Origin: Takakia lepidozioides
Lineage: Eukaryota > Streptophyta > Takakiopsida > Takakiales > Takakiaceae
Assembly (NCBI GenBank): GCA_030704615.1
Contig: CM060731.1
Location: 57,392,756 to 57,456,755 of the forward strand
DNA length: 64,000 nt
Reading direction: 5' to 3'
Positions 53,576-64,000 of this stretch are shown here, piece after piece. The position numbers were made by a program, and so were the translations under genes. Each line of letters starts with the position of its first letter. Within the stretch, counting starts at the first letter, position 1. The notes below the pieces were generated by a model. It was not told the origin of the DNA. It ran no database searches and saw only the letters and a list, made by a program, of their open reading frames with translations.

Positions 53576-56500
53576 TCACCAGTAGTCCCCACAAGAACAA
53601 ATCCCATCTTCAAAGTGGTGAAAGCGGTTAGCGTCCCGTACAACAATTGCTCGGCCAACAATCTTTGAGATGAATTTGGTGGAGGTGTGGCAGTCACCAC
53701 ACACTCGAAGATTCTTGATGAGACGGAGAGGCGTCCTAGGGGTCGTGCTGATCAGTCCAAAACCAATGGCCAGCTTCTCACTGTGGTGGCAAAGAGAAAT
53801 TTCCTTTTCCTCCTCCCCCACATCGTGCAATACAAAGCGCGTGTCAGGCACATACCCCGACTCCTTCATCTGCCCAGACAATCTTCTCAGCTCAGCATGG
53901 ATTTCCTTAATTCTGGGATGCAACTTGTCATCTACAACGAAGGTGTGCACCCTGTTGGCAACCTCAATGAAACAGCGACCTGGCACCTTTCTAACCCCTT
54001 TGACCTTCATCATTTTTCTCACCTTTGCAGTATCATCCCACCTGCCAGCTGCAGCATAGATGTTTGAGAGCAACACATAAGTCGCGGCATCCTGTTCATC
54101 CCACGTGAGGATAGATGTTGCTGCACGTTCAGCCATCTCCACATTGCCATGGATTCTGCAGGCACCAAGCAAGGCCTTCCACACCACAGCATCTGGATTG
54201 ATGGGCATTTTATTAATCAGGTCCACTGCCTCATCCAGTTGTCCTGCACGTCCAAGAAGGTCCACCATGCAGCCGAAGTGCTTTACTGTCAGAGTGACAC
54301 CATGATCTTGACTCAGGGAATCAAAGTAGCGTCTTCCTTCATTCAGTAGGCCAGCGTGGCTGCATGCAGAGAGAACACATATAAAGGTGATACTGTCGGG
54401 CTTCAAGCCGTTCTTTTGCATTCCTTCAAATAGTTGCACGACCTCCCTATGACAACCATGCTGTGCATATCCTGCGATCATCGCACTCCACGACACCACA
54501 TCTCGTTCAGCCATATTGTCGAACACTCCCTTTGCATCCTCGATGCACCCACATTTGGCATACATGTCCACCAGGGCAGTGTTCAGGATCACATCTGGTA
54601 CAATTCCAGCTCTGACGATGTCGCCATGCACCTCTTTGCCCTTTTCCAGGGCTGCCAGGCCTGCACACGCACTGCAAACGCACACAAAGGTGATGTGGTC
54701 GGGCTTCACCCCTTCCCCCATCATTTGCTCATACGTCTCCAAAGCCTCCACCCCCTGCCCGTGCTTTGCATACCCTGCGATCATCGCATTCCACGACACC
54801 ACATTTCGTTCAGCCATATTGTCGAACACTCCCTTTGCATCCTCGATGCTCCCACATTTGGCATACATGTCCATGAGGGTATTGTTCAGAATCACATCTG
54901 GTACAATTCCAGCTCTGACGATGTCGCCATGCACCTCTTTGCCCTTTTCCAGGGCTGCCAGGCTTGCACACGCACTGCAAACGCACACAAACGTGATGTG
55001 GTCGGGCTTCACCCCTTCCCCCATCATTTGCTCATACGTCTCCAAAGCCTCCATCCCGCGCCCCCGCTGTGCATATCCTGCAAGCATCGCACTCCACGAC
55101 ACCACATTTCGTTCAGCCATATTGTCGAACACTCCCTTTGCATCCTCGATGCTCCCACATTTGGCATACATGTCCACGAGGGTATTGTTCAGGATCACAT
55201 CTGGTACAATTCCAGCTCTGACGATGTCGCCATGCACCTCTTTGCCCTTTTCCAGGGCTGCCAGGCTTGCACACGCACTGCATACACACACAAACGTGAT
55301 GTGGTCGGGCTTCACCCCTTCGCACATCATTTGCTCATACATCTCCAAAGCCTCCATCCCGCGCCCCCTCTGTGCATACCCTGCAATCATCGCACTCCAC
55401 GACACCACATTTCGTTCAGCCATATTGTCGAACACTCCCTTTGCATCCTCGATGCTCCCACATTTGGCATACATGTTTACGAGGGTATTGTTCAGGATCA
55501 CATTTGGTACAATTCCAGCTCTGACGATGTCGCCATGCACCTCTTTGCCCTTTTCCAGGGCTGCCAGGCTTGCACACGCACTGCAAACGCACACAAACGT
55601 GATGTGGTCGGGCTTCACCCCTTCCCCCATCATTTGCTCATACGTCTCCAAAGCCTCCATCCCGCGCCCCTGCTGTGCATACCCTGCAAGCATCGTGTTC
55701 CACGACACCACATTTCGTTCAGCCATATTGTGGAACACTTCCTTTGCATCCTCGATGCTCCCACATTTGGCATACATGTCCACCAGGGCAGTGTTCAGGA
55801 TGACATTTGGTACAATTCCAGCTCTGACGATGTCGCCATGCACCTCTTTGCCCTTTTCCAGGGCTGCCAAGCTTGCACACGCACTGCAAACGCACACAAA
55901 CGTGATGTGGTCGGGCTTCACCCCTTCCTCCATCATTTGCTCATAGGTCTCCAAAGCATTCCTACCACACCCATGCTTGGTAAATCCTGCCAACATTATA
56001 TTCCACGTGATCAAAGATCGTTGAGGCATTCTGTTGAACACTTGGTGAGCATCCATGATGCTCCCGCACTTAACATACATGTTGACAAGGGTGTTGAGGA
56101 GAAAAACATTTGGCGTGAATCCACTTTGGATAATGTGAGTGTGCACCTGCTTTCCAGCTTCCAGGCCTTTCACCTTGATGCACTTATGCAAGAGACAGAC
56201 ATACGTTTCTGAATCTGCTGAAATGCCTCCTTGGTTTAAAGTCTGTAGAGCCTCTTTCAGTCTGCCTGCCTCACAAAGCATCTTCACATGCCCAGAAGTG
56301 CCAGCAGAGGCATTGTGGACTCCCTCTCTTGATCCTCTTCCAGAAGCTGTGTTCATGGTTGAGGTGCCTGATTTTATCAACTGTGCCGCTGCAGCTGCTG
56401 CCTTTAGTTGACCATCTACCCATGCAGGTTTCTTGTAGCTATTGATCCACAAGGAATCATAGGTAATCTTGTGCTTGAAATCTGGCCCTCTTTGATGAAT

Positions 56501-58005
56501 CTGTACCCACACTCTACCCCTGCTCCTTCAGCTATCCATGCCTCTGCACAAATCATGCATTCATCCTTGCGTTGCTGCTAGCAGCTGACAATGACAGCCT
56601 AGATTAGTTCTAGGAAACACCCAACTCAGCTTATCACACTAGTTCCTATGCTGAATTGCATCTGCTACTCTCTGTAATCTAACAGGCATTCACCTTTTGG
56701 CCTCGGTTGTCCCACCATTGACTGGGGTCAGAAAAGTATTCATTCCACAGCTTCTCCTCATCTCTGTTACCTGTTTTTCGATACTTTCCTGAACTCACAT
56801 TGGCAGTATCATGTCAAAGTCACTCCAAACTAGATTCACTCAACCAGCTAACTTGCAGAATTCAACATGGACATTTAGGGCCGGTTCTGATAAGAGGGAA
56901 AAACAGGGTGAAATGTGTTGAAGAAGGTGCCTTCATGAGCAGTGCCTGATTTTATCAATTGTGCCGCTGCTGCTGGGGCTTCCAGTTGACCATCTACCCA
57001 TGCAGGTTTCTTGTAGCCATTGATCCACAGGGAATCATAGGTAATCTTGTGCTTGAAATCTGGCCCTCTTGGATGAATCTGGACCCACACTCCATCCCTG
57101 CTCCTTCAGCTATCCATGCCTCTGCACAAATCATGTATACAGCCTTGCCTTGCTGCTAGCAGCTGACAATGACAGCCTAGATTTGAAAAACCCAACTCAG
57201 CTTATCACACTAGTTCCTATGCTGAATTGCAGTCTGCTACTCTCTGTAGTCTAACAGGCATTCACCTTTTTGCCTCGGTTGTCCCACCATTGACTGGGGT
57301 CAGAAAGGTATTCATTCCACAGCTTCTCCTCATCTCTGGTACCTGTTTCTGGATACTTTCCTGTTGTCACATTGGCAGTATCAGGTCAAAGTCACTCCAA
57401 ACTAGATTCACTCAACTACCATATTCAATATGCAAATTCGGGGCCGAGTCTGATGAGAGGGCAAAACAGGCTGAAATAGGTCGAAGAAGAAGGTGCCCTC
57501 ACCACATTGTCCTTGGCCTTGTGTCATGACCCATGGAGGATTTGACCGACCATCAACCCAAAAGAAGAAGCTCTTGTGTGTGCTGCTTGTGTCTGTAGTC
57601 AGGTCATGTCGGATTGGTCTGTGAGAACGACCACGGTGCAGCTGAGCAGGAAGAGATTGAAACACGGCCTGCTAAGACCAAGCTGACACTCCCAAGAACC
57701 TTGTACACATCAGGAAGAATACCAAATCATGGTACTAACAGGAGCCAAGAGCCCACATTTGCAGGATGGACAAACTTCTTCACCTCGTACACTAAGATAA
57801 AGCCACACCTTGCGATTGCGGTTGCGACTGCGGTTGTCCCACCATCGTGAAGGATCTTTAAAAAACTCATGCCAGCTCTGCTCCGTGCTCCAAGGTAGAG
57901 GTTTGTGCTCGAAAATCCGACCGCATCAACATTTTGACAAGGTCCTTTATTGAGGGGTGCTAGTGAGCTTTCAACAACATTCATGCAAGTTGTGTTGGGC
58001 TCCAT
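53576..58005 (-). CDS. PDF-motif + PLS-class PPR protein with E and DYW domains, copy C
   Basis: Proposed exons: 57784-58005 (222 nt, ATG start), 57503-57668 (166 nt), 56694-56788 (95 nt) and 53576-56500; total 3408 nt, about 1135 aa. A second PDF cassette (56875-57360) lies in the third intron. PDF motif: DPSQWWDNRGQK joined to RGPDFKHK and PAWV. Five 303-bp PPR triplets follow an initial divergent S/P pair; then the last L2/S2, E motifs and DYW domain with HSE, CGDCH, CSCGDYW. All catalytic and zinc ligands of the deaminase-like domain are present. Likely role: organellar C-to-U RNA editing factor. Compared with A it lacks one PPR triplet and differs at specificity-determining positions. 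The PPR-DYW call is certain; expression and exon use are inferred. Confidence 0.85.
54530..56120 (-). repeat. Five tandem 303-bp PPR units (copy C)
   Basis: The anchor GGGCTGCCA(G/A)GC(T/C)TGCACAC occurs near 55862, 55559, 55256, 54953 and 54650, exactly 303 bp apart. The array is one unit shorter than in copy A, which accounts for the 101-residue difference between their large exons together with their otherwise collinear ends. Confidence 0.95.
56875..57360 (-). other. Additional PDF cassette of copy C (two exons)
   Basis: First exon 57266-57360 (95 nt) with KYPETGTRDEEKLW and DPSQWWDNRGKK; intron 57079-57265; second exon from 57078 with RGPDFKHKITYDSLWINGY and KKPAWVDGQLEAPA, open to a stop at 56875. 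Both halves are intact, so it could be used as an alternative terminal exon pair giving a short PDF protein, or be skipped in favour of the PPR-linked pair 572 bp away. Confidence 0.55.
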
Positions 58006-58505
58006 TGGGCTCTACACGATGAGGAACAACGAACTCCAAACTCTGCTCAAGAAACGTGTGCTTTTACCGAACTTTCAACAAGGATATTACTGTACTCTTC
58101 CATGGGGGAAGTGGTCGGGGGTCCTACATCGACCACCGGATCCTCGTCGTGCCGTTCTGATGGCTCCTAGCGGTTAGCGCTTGCATGCAGCCGCCAAATG
58201 GGCCCCACATGCAATGGCCACTTCCCCAAGGCAGGCAATAGCCATGTGGGGCCCGCAAGCAATAGCCACCTTTTGGATAGCCTTGTTGATGTCCACCGGC
58301 TTTGGCTGATTTTACTTTTTGAAGGACTGGGGTTTTGGAATGTGAGAAAAACTTAAATGCCAAGACCCAAAAGACTCTGGCTGCTTAGCGCCTTCCTCCA
58401 TGGTCGTTTTCAGACACCACTGTACAATCTCCAGACTGCAAACATAAGGCTGGGTTAGCATCTATGTAAGTCTGGACATGTTCAACATTGTTCCTCATAA
58501 GGATA
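58006..58505. promoter_or_regulatory. Spacer between head-to-head 5' ends (copy C), candidate bidirectional promoter
   Basis: Counterpart of 28143-28620. The proximal ~130 bp are well conserved in all three copies (GGGCTCTACACGATGAGGAA, AAGAAACGTGTGCTTTTACC, AACTTTCAACAAGGATATTA), which suggests 5' UTR or promoter function. The middle holds an imperfect palindrome around GCCATGTGGGGCCCGCAAGC. Confidence 0.35.
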
Positions 58506-58509
58506 GAGC

Positions 58510-59975
58510 CCAATGGAGCCCAAAACAACGTGCATGAATGTCGTTGAAAGCTCACTAGCACCCCCTCAGTAAAGGACCTTGTCAAAATGTTGATGTTGTC
58601 GGATTTTTGAGCACAAACCTCTACCTTGGACCATAGAGCAGAGCTGGCATGAGTTTTTTAAAGATTCTTCACGATGGTCGGACAACTGCAATCGCAAGGT
58701 GTGGCTTTATCTTAGTGTACGAGGTGAAGAAGTTTGTACATCCTGCAAATGTGGGCTCCTTCTGCAAATGAAGGCACCTTCTTCAAAAGAGAGAGAGAGA
58801 AGACTCCGGCTGAAGCCGGCGTAACTAAGAGCCACTTCACCTTGCGGCTAGTGCCCTCTTTTGGGGGTGGGCCCTATCACCTTCTTAAACACATTTCACC
58901 CTGTTTTTCTCTCTTATCAGAACTGGCCCTAAATTTCCATGTTGAATTCTAAAAGTTAGCCGGTTGAGTGAATCTAGTTTGGAGTGACTTTGATATGATA
59001 CTGCCAATGTGACAACAAGAAACTATCCAAAAACAGGTAACAGAGGCGAGGAGAAGCTGTGGAATGAATACTTTCTGACCCCAGTCAATGGTGGGACAAC
59101 TGAGGCAAAGGGGTGAATGCCTATTAGATTATAGAGATTAGTAGAGGCAATTCGACATAAGAACTAGTGTGATAAGCTGACTTGGGTGTTTCCTAGAACA
59201 AATCTAGGCTGTCATTGTCAGCTGCTAGCAGCAAGTCAAGGATGAATGCATGATTTGTGCAGAGGCATGGATAGTTGACGGAGCAGGGGTAGAGTGTGGG
59301 AACAGAATTATCCAAGAGGGCCAGATTTCAAGCACAAGATTACCTATGATTCCCTGTGGATCAATAGGTACAAGAAACCTGCATGGGTAGATGGTCAACT
59401 TGAAGCCGTAGCAGCAGCGGCACAGTTGATAAAATCAGGCACTGCTATAATGAAGGCACCTTTTTCAACACATTTCACCATGTTTTTTCCTCTTATCAGA
59501 ACCGGCCCTAAATTTCCATGTGGATTACTGCAAGGAAGCTGGTTGAGTGAATCTACTTTGGAGTTACTTTGACATGATACTGCTAATGTGAGAACATGAA
59601 GGTATCGAAAAACAGGTAACAGAGATGAGGAGAAGTTGTGGAATGAATATTTTTCTGACCCCAGTCAATGGTGGGACAACTGAGGCCAAAAGGTGAATGC
59701 CTTTTAGATTACAGAGAGTAGCAGATGCAATTCAGCATAGGAACTAGTGTGATAAGCTGAGTTGGGTGTTTCCTAGAACAAATCTAGGCTGTCATTGTCA
59801 GCTCCTAGCAGCAAGGCAAGGATGTATGCATGATTTGTGCAGAGGTATGGATAGCTGAACGAGCAGGGATAGAGTGTGGGTCTAGAGTCATCCAAGAGGG
59901 CCAGATTTCAAGCACAAGATTACCTATGATTCCCTATGGAACATTAGCTATAAGAAATCTGCATGGATAGATGGT
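58510..59975 (+). pseudogene. Inverted duplicate of the 5' exons (copy C right arm)
   Basis: Plus-strand order: leader region (58510-58760), SINE piece (58780-58885), first PDF exon (59024-59115, 1-bp deletion), second PDF exon from 59306 (PRGPDFKHKITYDSLWINRY, open to 59572), first exon (59606-59702, N-R changed to N-stop) and the start of a second exon (59892-59975). The half-PDF exon region is missing. It is not joined to a PPR exon; a MULE-family end follows. Confidence 0.65.
58780..58885 (-). mobile_element. SINE 3' fragment
   Basis: In reverse complement: GCCGCAAGGTGAAGTGGCTC, then TTAGTTACGCCGGCTTCAGC and CGGAGTCTTCTCTCTCTC. It matches the body of the SINE at 62770-62931 (GTGGTGAAGTGACACCATAA, GTTACGCTCCCTTCGGGAGG). 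It has no tRNA-like head. Confidence 0.5.
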
Positions 59976-59989
59976 CAGCGTAGCGTCAG

Positions 59990-60243
59990 TGGGAGCCCAG
60001 CCCCGTGAGCTTATGAGCTGAGCTCACACTTTAGAAACGAAGCATGAGCGTAGGCTCACGCTTGCTAAGTGTGAGCACAGGCAAAGTGTGTGGAGAAGGA
60101 GGCTCTATATAGCGGAGGATGAGGCAAGGTGGGCCTATTTCCGTGGAAACCACGATTGTAAGCCCAATCCCTCATTCCAGACATGGCCAAGTGGATGTAG
60201 AAAGTGAGGACAGACAAGCATGACATATTTGAAATGCAGAATG
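59990..60243. mobile_element. MULE-family end fragment (M4, left)
   Basis: Matches 43031-43250: GGAGCCCAGCCCCGTGAGCT, GAAACGAAGCATGAGCGTAG, then CCTATTTCCGTGGAAACCAC and GACATATTTGAAATGCAGAA. The junction with the PDF cassette is in an exon here but in an intron at 43030, so the two insertions are probably independent, or one junction was rearranged. Confidence 0.55.
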
Positions 60244-61282
60244 TTGCGCACCTCACTTCGGTAAGCTCCCCTTCAAGTCATAGTTACTCGCTTTGATGCG
60301 CGCGCCTGACTCCCAACCTGGCCGCCCGGGCCAACTTGGAGCTTCGGCTGCTCACCGGGACATAACGGTCCCCCTTCGCTTCCCACTAAACCCTCCACCT
60401 ATTTGGGACTAGGAGAATTCCCTTTGGTAGATGGCAGTCCGGAACAGCTCCCCACTCTTTGGTCGCTTTCCGGCTCGCTCGCTTACTCACTAGTTTTTGG
60501 TCACCAACGGGCTTGCACCGTTCTCGGGGTCACTACTCCCCTTATATATACTTCTGTAGCTGTCCGCGGGGGTTTCACAACCAGCCATGCCATTTTATGG
60601 CGAACCACCACGAAAACCCTCGACTCCCGGTGATGAGTCGCGGTGAGTCTTGGCCCACTCACCACGGCCCCTATGGACCGTGATGAGTCCCAAGACTCCC
60701 CACGACTCCCACCACGAGGTCTCCGCCCTCATGGTGAGTCCTATGCCACCCCCACTAAGTCCCGCTAAGCTACCACCACCCCTTGTGGAGCCACCCCCAC
60801 CGCAACCCGGTGTGCGGGGCTCCACCTAGTGAGCGCCTCCGCTTCCCTGAGTGCCTTGGGCACTCAAGGGTGCTTCAGCCCCCCCCATACCTATCGCTGC
60901 CGCTGCCCCCACCACAGGGGCAGCCCCTCGTGTGTCCCGACCCCCTGCCCTCAAGGCAAAGGGCCGCGACACACACCCCTACCAACAGAGAGTCGATGTC
61001 CTCATCGACTTGTCCATTTTGTAGAAACGAACATCCAAGTTGTGGCGTCCCACATCAAGGAGTTTGTTTCCGTACCATGGCGTCCCATGGCAAAGAACCA
61101 AACCCCACACTTGACTCTACTCTCCACTAGCTAGTTCGGCCGACTTCCTCCAAGTCCTGGCCAAGGGTGGAGCCTCTCCAGCTCCTCCCAGTGCACTCTT
61201 CTTGGCCTACTTCAAGGCCAAGGAACGATCCTCCCCGAGGATCGAATCGCCTTACTGCAAGTGAATTACAAATCACCAGTGG
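60244..61282. other. Unclassified GC-rich repeat, possibly a solo LTR
   Basis: Begins TGTTGCGCACCTCACTTCGG and ends near CTTACTGCAAGTGAATTACA-AATCACCA, between MULE-family sequences. A TATATATA near 60542 and Pro/Cys-type low-complexity open frames are present, but no protein domain. The TG start and ~1-kb length fit an LTR; no clear target duplication was found, so this remains open. Confidence 0.3.
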
Positions 61283-61870
61283 GTGACAATGGGTGCACAT
61301 GTCTACGACACCCACTGCAGGATGCTAATGACAATTGCTATTTGTGAGATGAAAGGAGAGGACACACAATCGGAGATGCTTCTTTGGCAGGGAATAAACG
61401 AACAGATGGCCAAGGCGGGATTGCCCCCTCCGAATTTCCGTGGTTTCATGGCAGACAACGCACAAGCAAATTGGGCTGCCATCCGAAGGGTGTACGGGCA
61501 AGACCCCAATGTTCCCATGGAAGGCAAGGAGAGATCTTGTGGGTTCCATTTTCTGCAAAGCCTTTCGCAGTACACAACCAGGCTCGTGGCGCCAGATTTC
61601 AGAGAGGAGCACCGTTCCATGTGCCTTGCGTGGAAGCGCGCTCCTACCTTGGATGATGCAGAGACACAGTTTGCATGCATACGGGCTTGGTGGACATCGT
61701 CAGGTGTTGTAAGGAAATCAGACGAGGGAGCAATGGTCAGTTGGCTAGCATGGTGGCATTATCGTTTCCTCCAGTTCGGCGACTATATGCGGGAGGTGAG
61801 TTGCACGTCTGAAAATGCTAAGTCCGAACTGGCTAAGTCCGAACATGCACTGGAAAAATGGCGCTGAATT
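61283..61870 (+). pseudogene. MULE-like transposase core (open fragment, M4)
   Basis: 195 codons open: MGAHVYDTHCRMLMTIAICE, MKGEDTQSEMLLWQGINEQM, NFRGFMADNAQANWAAIRRV, CGFHFLQSLSQYTTRLVAPD, AETQFACIRAWWTSSG and SWLAWWHYRFLQFGDYM. It is collinear with 10990-10382 (M1) but clearly diverged, so a second subfamily. N-terminal DNA-binding part and SWIM finger are missing. It ends near 61870 in a stretch with TATTACCGCGAAAT repeats, so it is a fragment although its frame is intact. Confidence 0.6.
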
Positions 61871-61879
61871 ACCTGTCAT

Positions 61880-62000
61880 GAGGGGACCTATAGCCGCGGA
61901 ATTCGTTCCCATTTTTCGCCGGAGAGACCTATTACCGCGAAATACGTCGCCGTTTTTCAGGTTACGGACCCTATTACCGCGAAATTCGGCGCCATATTTG
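61880..62000. repeat. CCTATTACCGCGGAAAT repeats
   Basis: Three copies of ACCTATTACCGCGAAATNCG (one with AGCCGCGGAATTCG) within 110 bp. The same half-palindromic motif recurs at many places in the window next to MULE-family termini. Confidence 0.65.
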
Positions 62001-62049
62001 CACATGTCGCTGGGAATTGGCATGAGCGGAAGACGAAATATCATGAGCA

Positions 62050-62580
62050 CAACTGTCAAAAGTGCAATTTTCCCTTCAAGGGGCCGATTAATATATTTGT
62101 TTTTCCTGACACATTGCATTAAATTATTGTTTTTTATTGTTTTTTATTTTCGAAATTTGTACTTCTGCTCATGAAAACCGATTGTGTTACTACTCTGCTC
62201 ATGCCGCTCATGCCGCTCATGCTCATGAAATAGCAAACCTCCCCCTCCTTGTCAAGGGCTTTCCAACGGTACCAAGCACCAGGGCTGGGGCCTCGCGGTT
62301 TGGGACATCTCAACGTGACAAAACAAAACAAAACAAAACAAACAAACTGGCTTCCGTCATATATTGATAGGGTAGCCTGTGCCATTGGCCCAAGTGTCCA
62401 TTGTCATCTAAACCAAAGGTCCACTACCATATAAGCCCAAGTGTAAGATCTTCTATGTATCCCACTACGTACTATATGGCGAGCTCTAGGGTAGCATGTG
62501 CCGTTGGCCCAAGTGTCCAATGTCATATAAGTCCAAGTGAATCCCTTATCATAATAATAAATAAATAAAATTCCAGAGAG
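62050..62580. other. No gene; short repeats
   Basis: Contains GCTCATGCC repeats (62190-62225), an AAAAC microsatellite (62316-62343) and an imperfect direct repeat of ~45 bp (GATAGGGTAGCCTGTGCCAT near 62365 and AGGGTAGCATGTGCCGTTGG near 62490), probably the 3' body of the SINE that follows on the minus strand. Confidence 0.5.
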
Positions 62581-62582
62581 CC

Positions 62583-62690
62583 TACGACCAGATTTGAACT
62601 GGAGACCTTTCCCTTGATATCTCTCCTGTCGAGGCTCCAACCATTGCCCCAGGAATGCCCACTTTGCTATTTTTCGTGAATTTCCAGCGA
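62583..62690 (-). mobile_element. tRNA-derived SINE head
   Basis: Minus strand: an A-box-like TGGGGCAATGGTTGGAGCC and a B-box-like CAGTTCAAATCTGG, ~45 bp apart. The body seems to continue to about 62360. Confidence 0.55.
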
Positions 62691-62769
62691 CCAAAAGTAC
62701 TTGAAATTCCACATCTCCCACACTGTAAGTCCAAAATTCATGCTCCACCCTAAAACTCTTCAGTTGAAA

Positions 62770-62931
62770 AATTCCTAAAAATATTAAAGTATGACGCCTC
62801 CCGAAGGGAGCGTAACTTATGGTGTCACTTCACCACAAGGGCTATTGCCTTCTAGCTGAAAGGTGGACACCTTTATGACACACCAGACCATGGTTTGAAC
62901 CCACAACTATACCCAACGTGGTATGTGCCCA
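62770..62931 (-). mobile_element. SINE truncated by an LTR insertion
   Basis: Minus strand: a B-box-like GTGGGTTCAAACCATGG followed by GTGGTGAAGTGACACCATAA and GTTACGCTCCCTTCGGGAGG. The A box expected upstream is missing because an LTR starts at 62932. The piece at 58780-58885 is the same family. Confidence 0.5.
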
Positions 62932-64000
62932 TGTTAGAGGGCTGTTTGGGACTTAGACGCTTTTTCGGGTTCTGTCGGGTACCCTTAATTTTTGCGCAGA
63001 CTGAGACCAACAGGAGCCTTAGGGGTGGCAGCAGCAGGCTTTGGGGGGTTACACAGCCCGACACAACTTTACACAGCCCGCCACAACTTCACACAGCTTC
63101 ACACAGCCAGTCACAGCCCGCCACAGTTTCGCACAGCTTCACACAGCCCATCACAGCCAGTCACAGCCGCCACAGCTTCGCACAGCCCGACACAGCTTCA
63201 CACAGCCAGTCACAGCCGCCATAGTTTCGCATAGCTTCACACAGCCCGTCACAGCCAGTCACAGCCGCCACAGCTTCGCACAGCTAGTCACAGCTTCACA
63301 CAGCCCGTCATAGCCAGTCACAGCCACCACATTCGCACAGCCCGACATAGCCTGACACAGCCAGTCACAGCCCGACACAGCCCGACACAACTTTACACGC
63401 CAGTCACAGCTGCCACAGCTTCGCACAGCCAGTCACAACTCGGCACAGCTTGACACAGTCTGTCACAGTACATAGGGAATAATTATCATTGACAGGGAAT
63501 GACTGTGTGGGAACGACATCTGTAGGAGGAACGTGTTACTTCAGGGGTGACAGTTAGTTAGTTAGGTGGTTAGAACAGCTTGGGGGTAGATTAAGGGAGC
63601 GGCAACAGGAAGGGGGCACTACACGGGGAGCGCTTCTTGGTCATGGATGAGAGAAGATCAGGCGGAGAGCAAGAACGAGAGCACGGAGAGGAGGAGAGAT
63701 GAACAGTAGATGCTTGTACATGCAAAGTTGTAGTGATATTGTAGGGCAAATTAGAGTCACCATGACATTGGCCTGATACCTGATAAATCATAATCTGATA
63801 CTTATTCGATACAATCACACTATGTAGAGAGACATGAGTGAAGCTGTGGAATGAATGCATGATTAACTAGAACTTAGTAGATACTGAAGCAATCTGATGC
63901 TTCAGTATACACGGTAAGGTAAATTGATAACATGAAGGCAAGAAGGAATACATATAGGAAGCACAACCATGATTCACTAGCTGCAGGTCATGACTGATTG
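62932..64000 (+). repeat. LTR of a second, related gypsy element (cut by the window end)
   Basis: Starts TGTTAGAGGGCTGTTTGGGA, then GGGTACCCTTAATTTTTGCG and CAGACTGAGACCAACAGGAG, as on the coding strand of the 29540-42586 LTRs. An expanded array of CACAGCCAGTCACAGCC units (63040-63470) and a diverged 3' part follow, up to GGTCATGACTGATTG, which in the other LTRs lies ~100 bp before the end. The plus-strand element would extend beyond the window. Confidence 0.85.

Larger units (their letters stand above)
52500..59975 (-). repeat. Duplicated PPR/PDF block, copy C
   Basis: Same layout and orientation as copy B: 3' flank, PPR gene, 5' exons, spacer and inverted 5' duplicate. It retains 52870-53100, which copy A also has (6870-7100) but B lacks, so the deletion is specific to B. 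It has no retrotransposon in the right arm. Confidence 0.8.

Noticed and set aside
60403-61134. Small proteins in the GC-rich stretch
   Set aside because: Overlapping Pro/Ser/Cys-rich frames on both strands with no domain; expected by chance at high GC.

Overview
The window looks like nuclear DNA of a land plant, most likely one with heavy C-to-U RNA editing such as a fern, lycophyte or other non-seed plant. This rests on PLS-class pentatricopeptide repeat (PPR) genes with full DYW editing domains, OSB-like PDF motifs, plant-type Ty3/gypsy, LINE, Harbinger and MULE elements, and spliced genes with GT..AG introns. The species is inference; no sequence here fixes it. No rRNA gene, true tRNA gene or CRISPR array was seen.

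The core of the window is one gene family present three times. Copy A (+, 1079-6410) and copy C (-, 53576-58005) are open; copy B (-, 24292-28142) carries three 1-bp deletions. I propose a four-exon model: a leader exon (222 nt), an exon with a half PDF motif (163/166 nt), a 95-nt exon with the first half of a PDF motif (W-W-D-N-R), and a ~3 kb exon with the second half (P-D-F-K-H-K) followed by PPR, E and DYW domains. Exon lengths and phases agree in all copies and give proteins of about 1235 (A) and 1135 (C) residues. The PPR part holds 6, 5 and 5 near-identical 303-bp units, and the PDF exon pair is amplified to 3, 1 and 2 cassettes. Upstream of B and C the 5' portion of the gene recurs in opposite orientation, making large inverted repeats around a ~0.47-kb spacer.

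Layout: 0-0.9 kb, a broken H2B-like histone and a CCCGGG repeat. 0.9-7.2 kb, copy A. 7.4-8.7 kb, a 60-bp minisatellite containing a gypsy reverse transcriptase piece. 8.9-15.4 kb, a decayed MULE-like transposon with transposase core, SWIM finger and an internal palindromic satellite. 15.4-19.1 kb, a LINE broken by a GC-rich insertion, with a second one at its end (to 20.0 kb). 20-23.1 kb, a PIF/Harbinger element. 23.4-29.5 kb, copy B and its inverted 5' duplicate. 29.5-42.6 kb, a 13-kb Ty3/gypsy element with both LTRs and a 5-bp target duplication, inserted in a PDF cassette. 43-48.8 kb, MULE-family elements with palindromic satellites. 48.8-52.4 kb, a chimeric PDF/PPR relic, a SINE and a duplicated unidentified gene fragment. 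52.5-60 kb, copy C and its inverted 5' duplicate. 60-64 kb, another MULE transposase core, SINEs and a second LTR cut by the window end.

The likely cellular role of the PPR genes is site-specific organellar RNA editing: the PPR tract selects the RNA, the DYW domain deaminates cytidine, and the N-terminal PDF motifs may add single-stranded nucleic acid binding. Most of the rest is mobile DNA in various states of decay. All coordinates of unaligned repeats and counts were made by eye.
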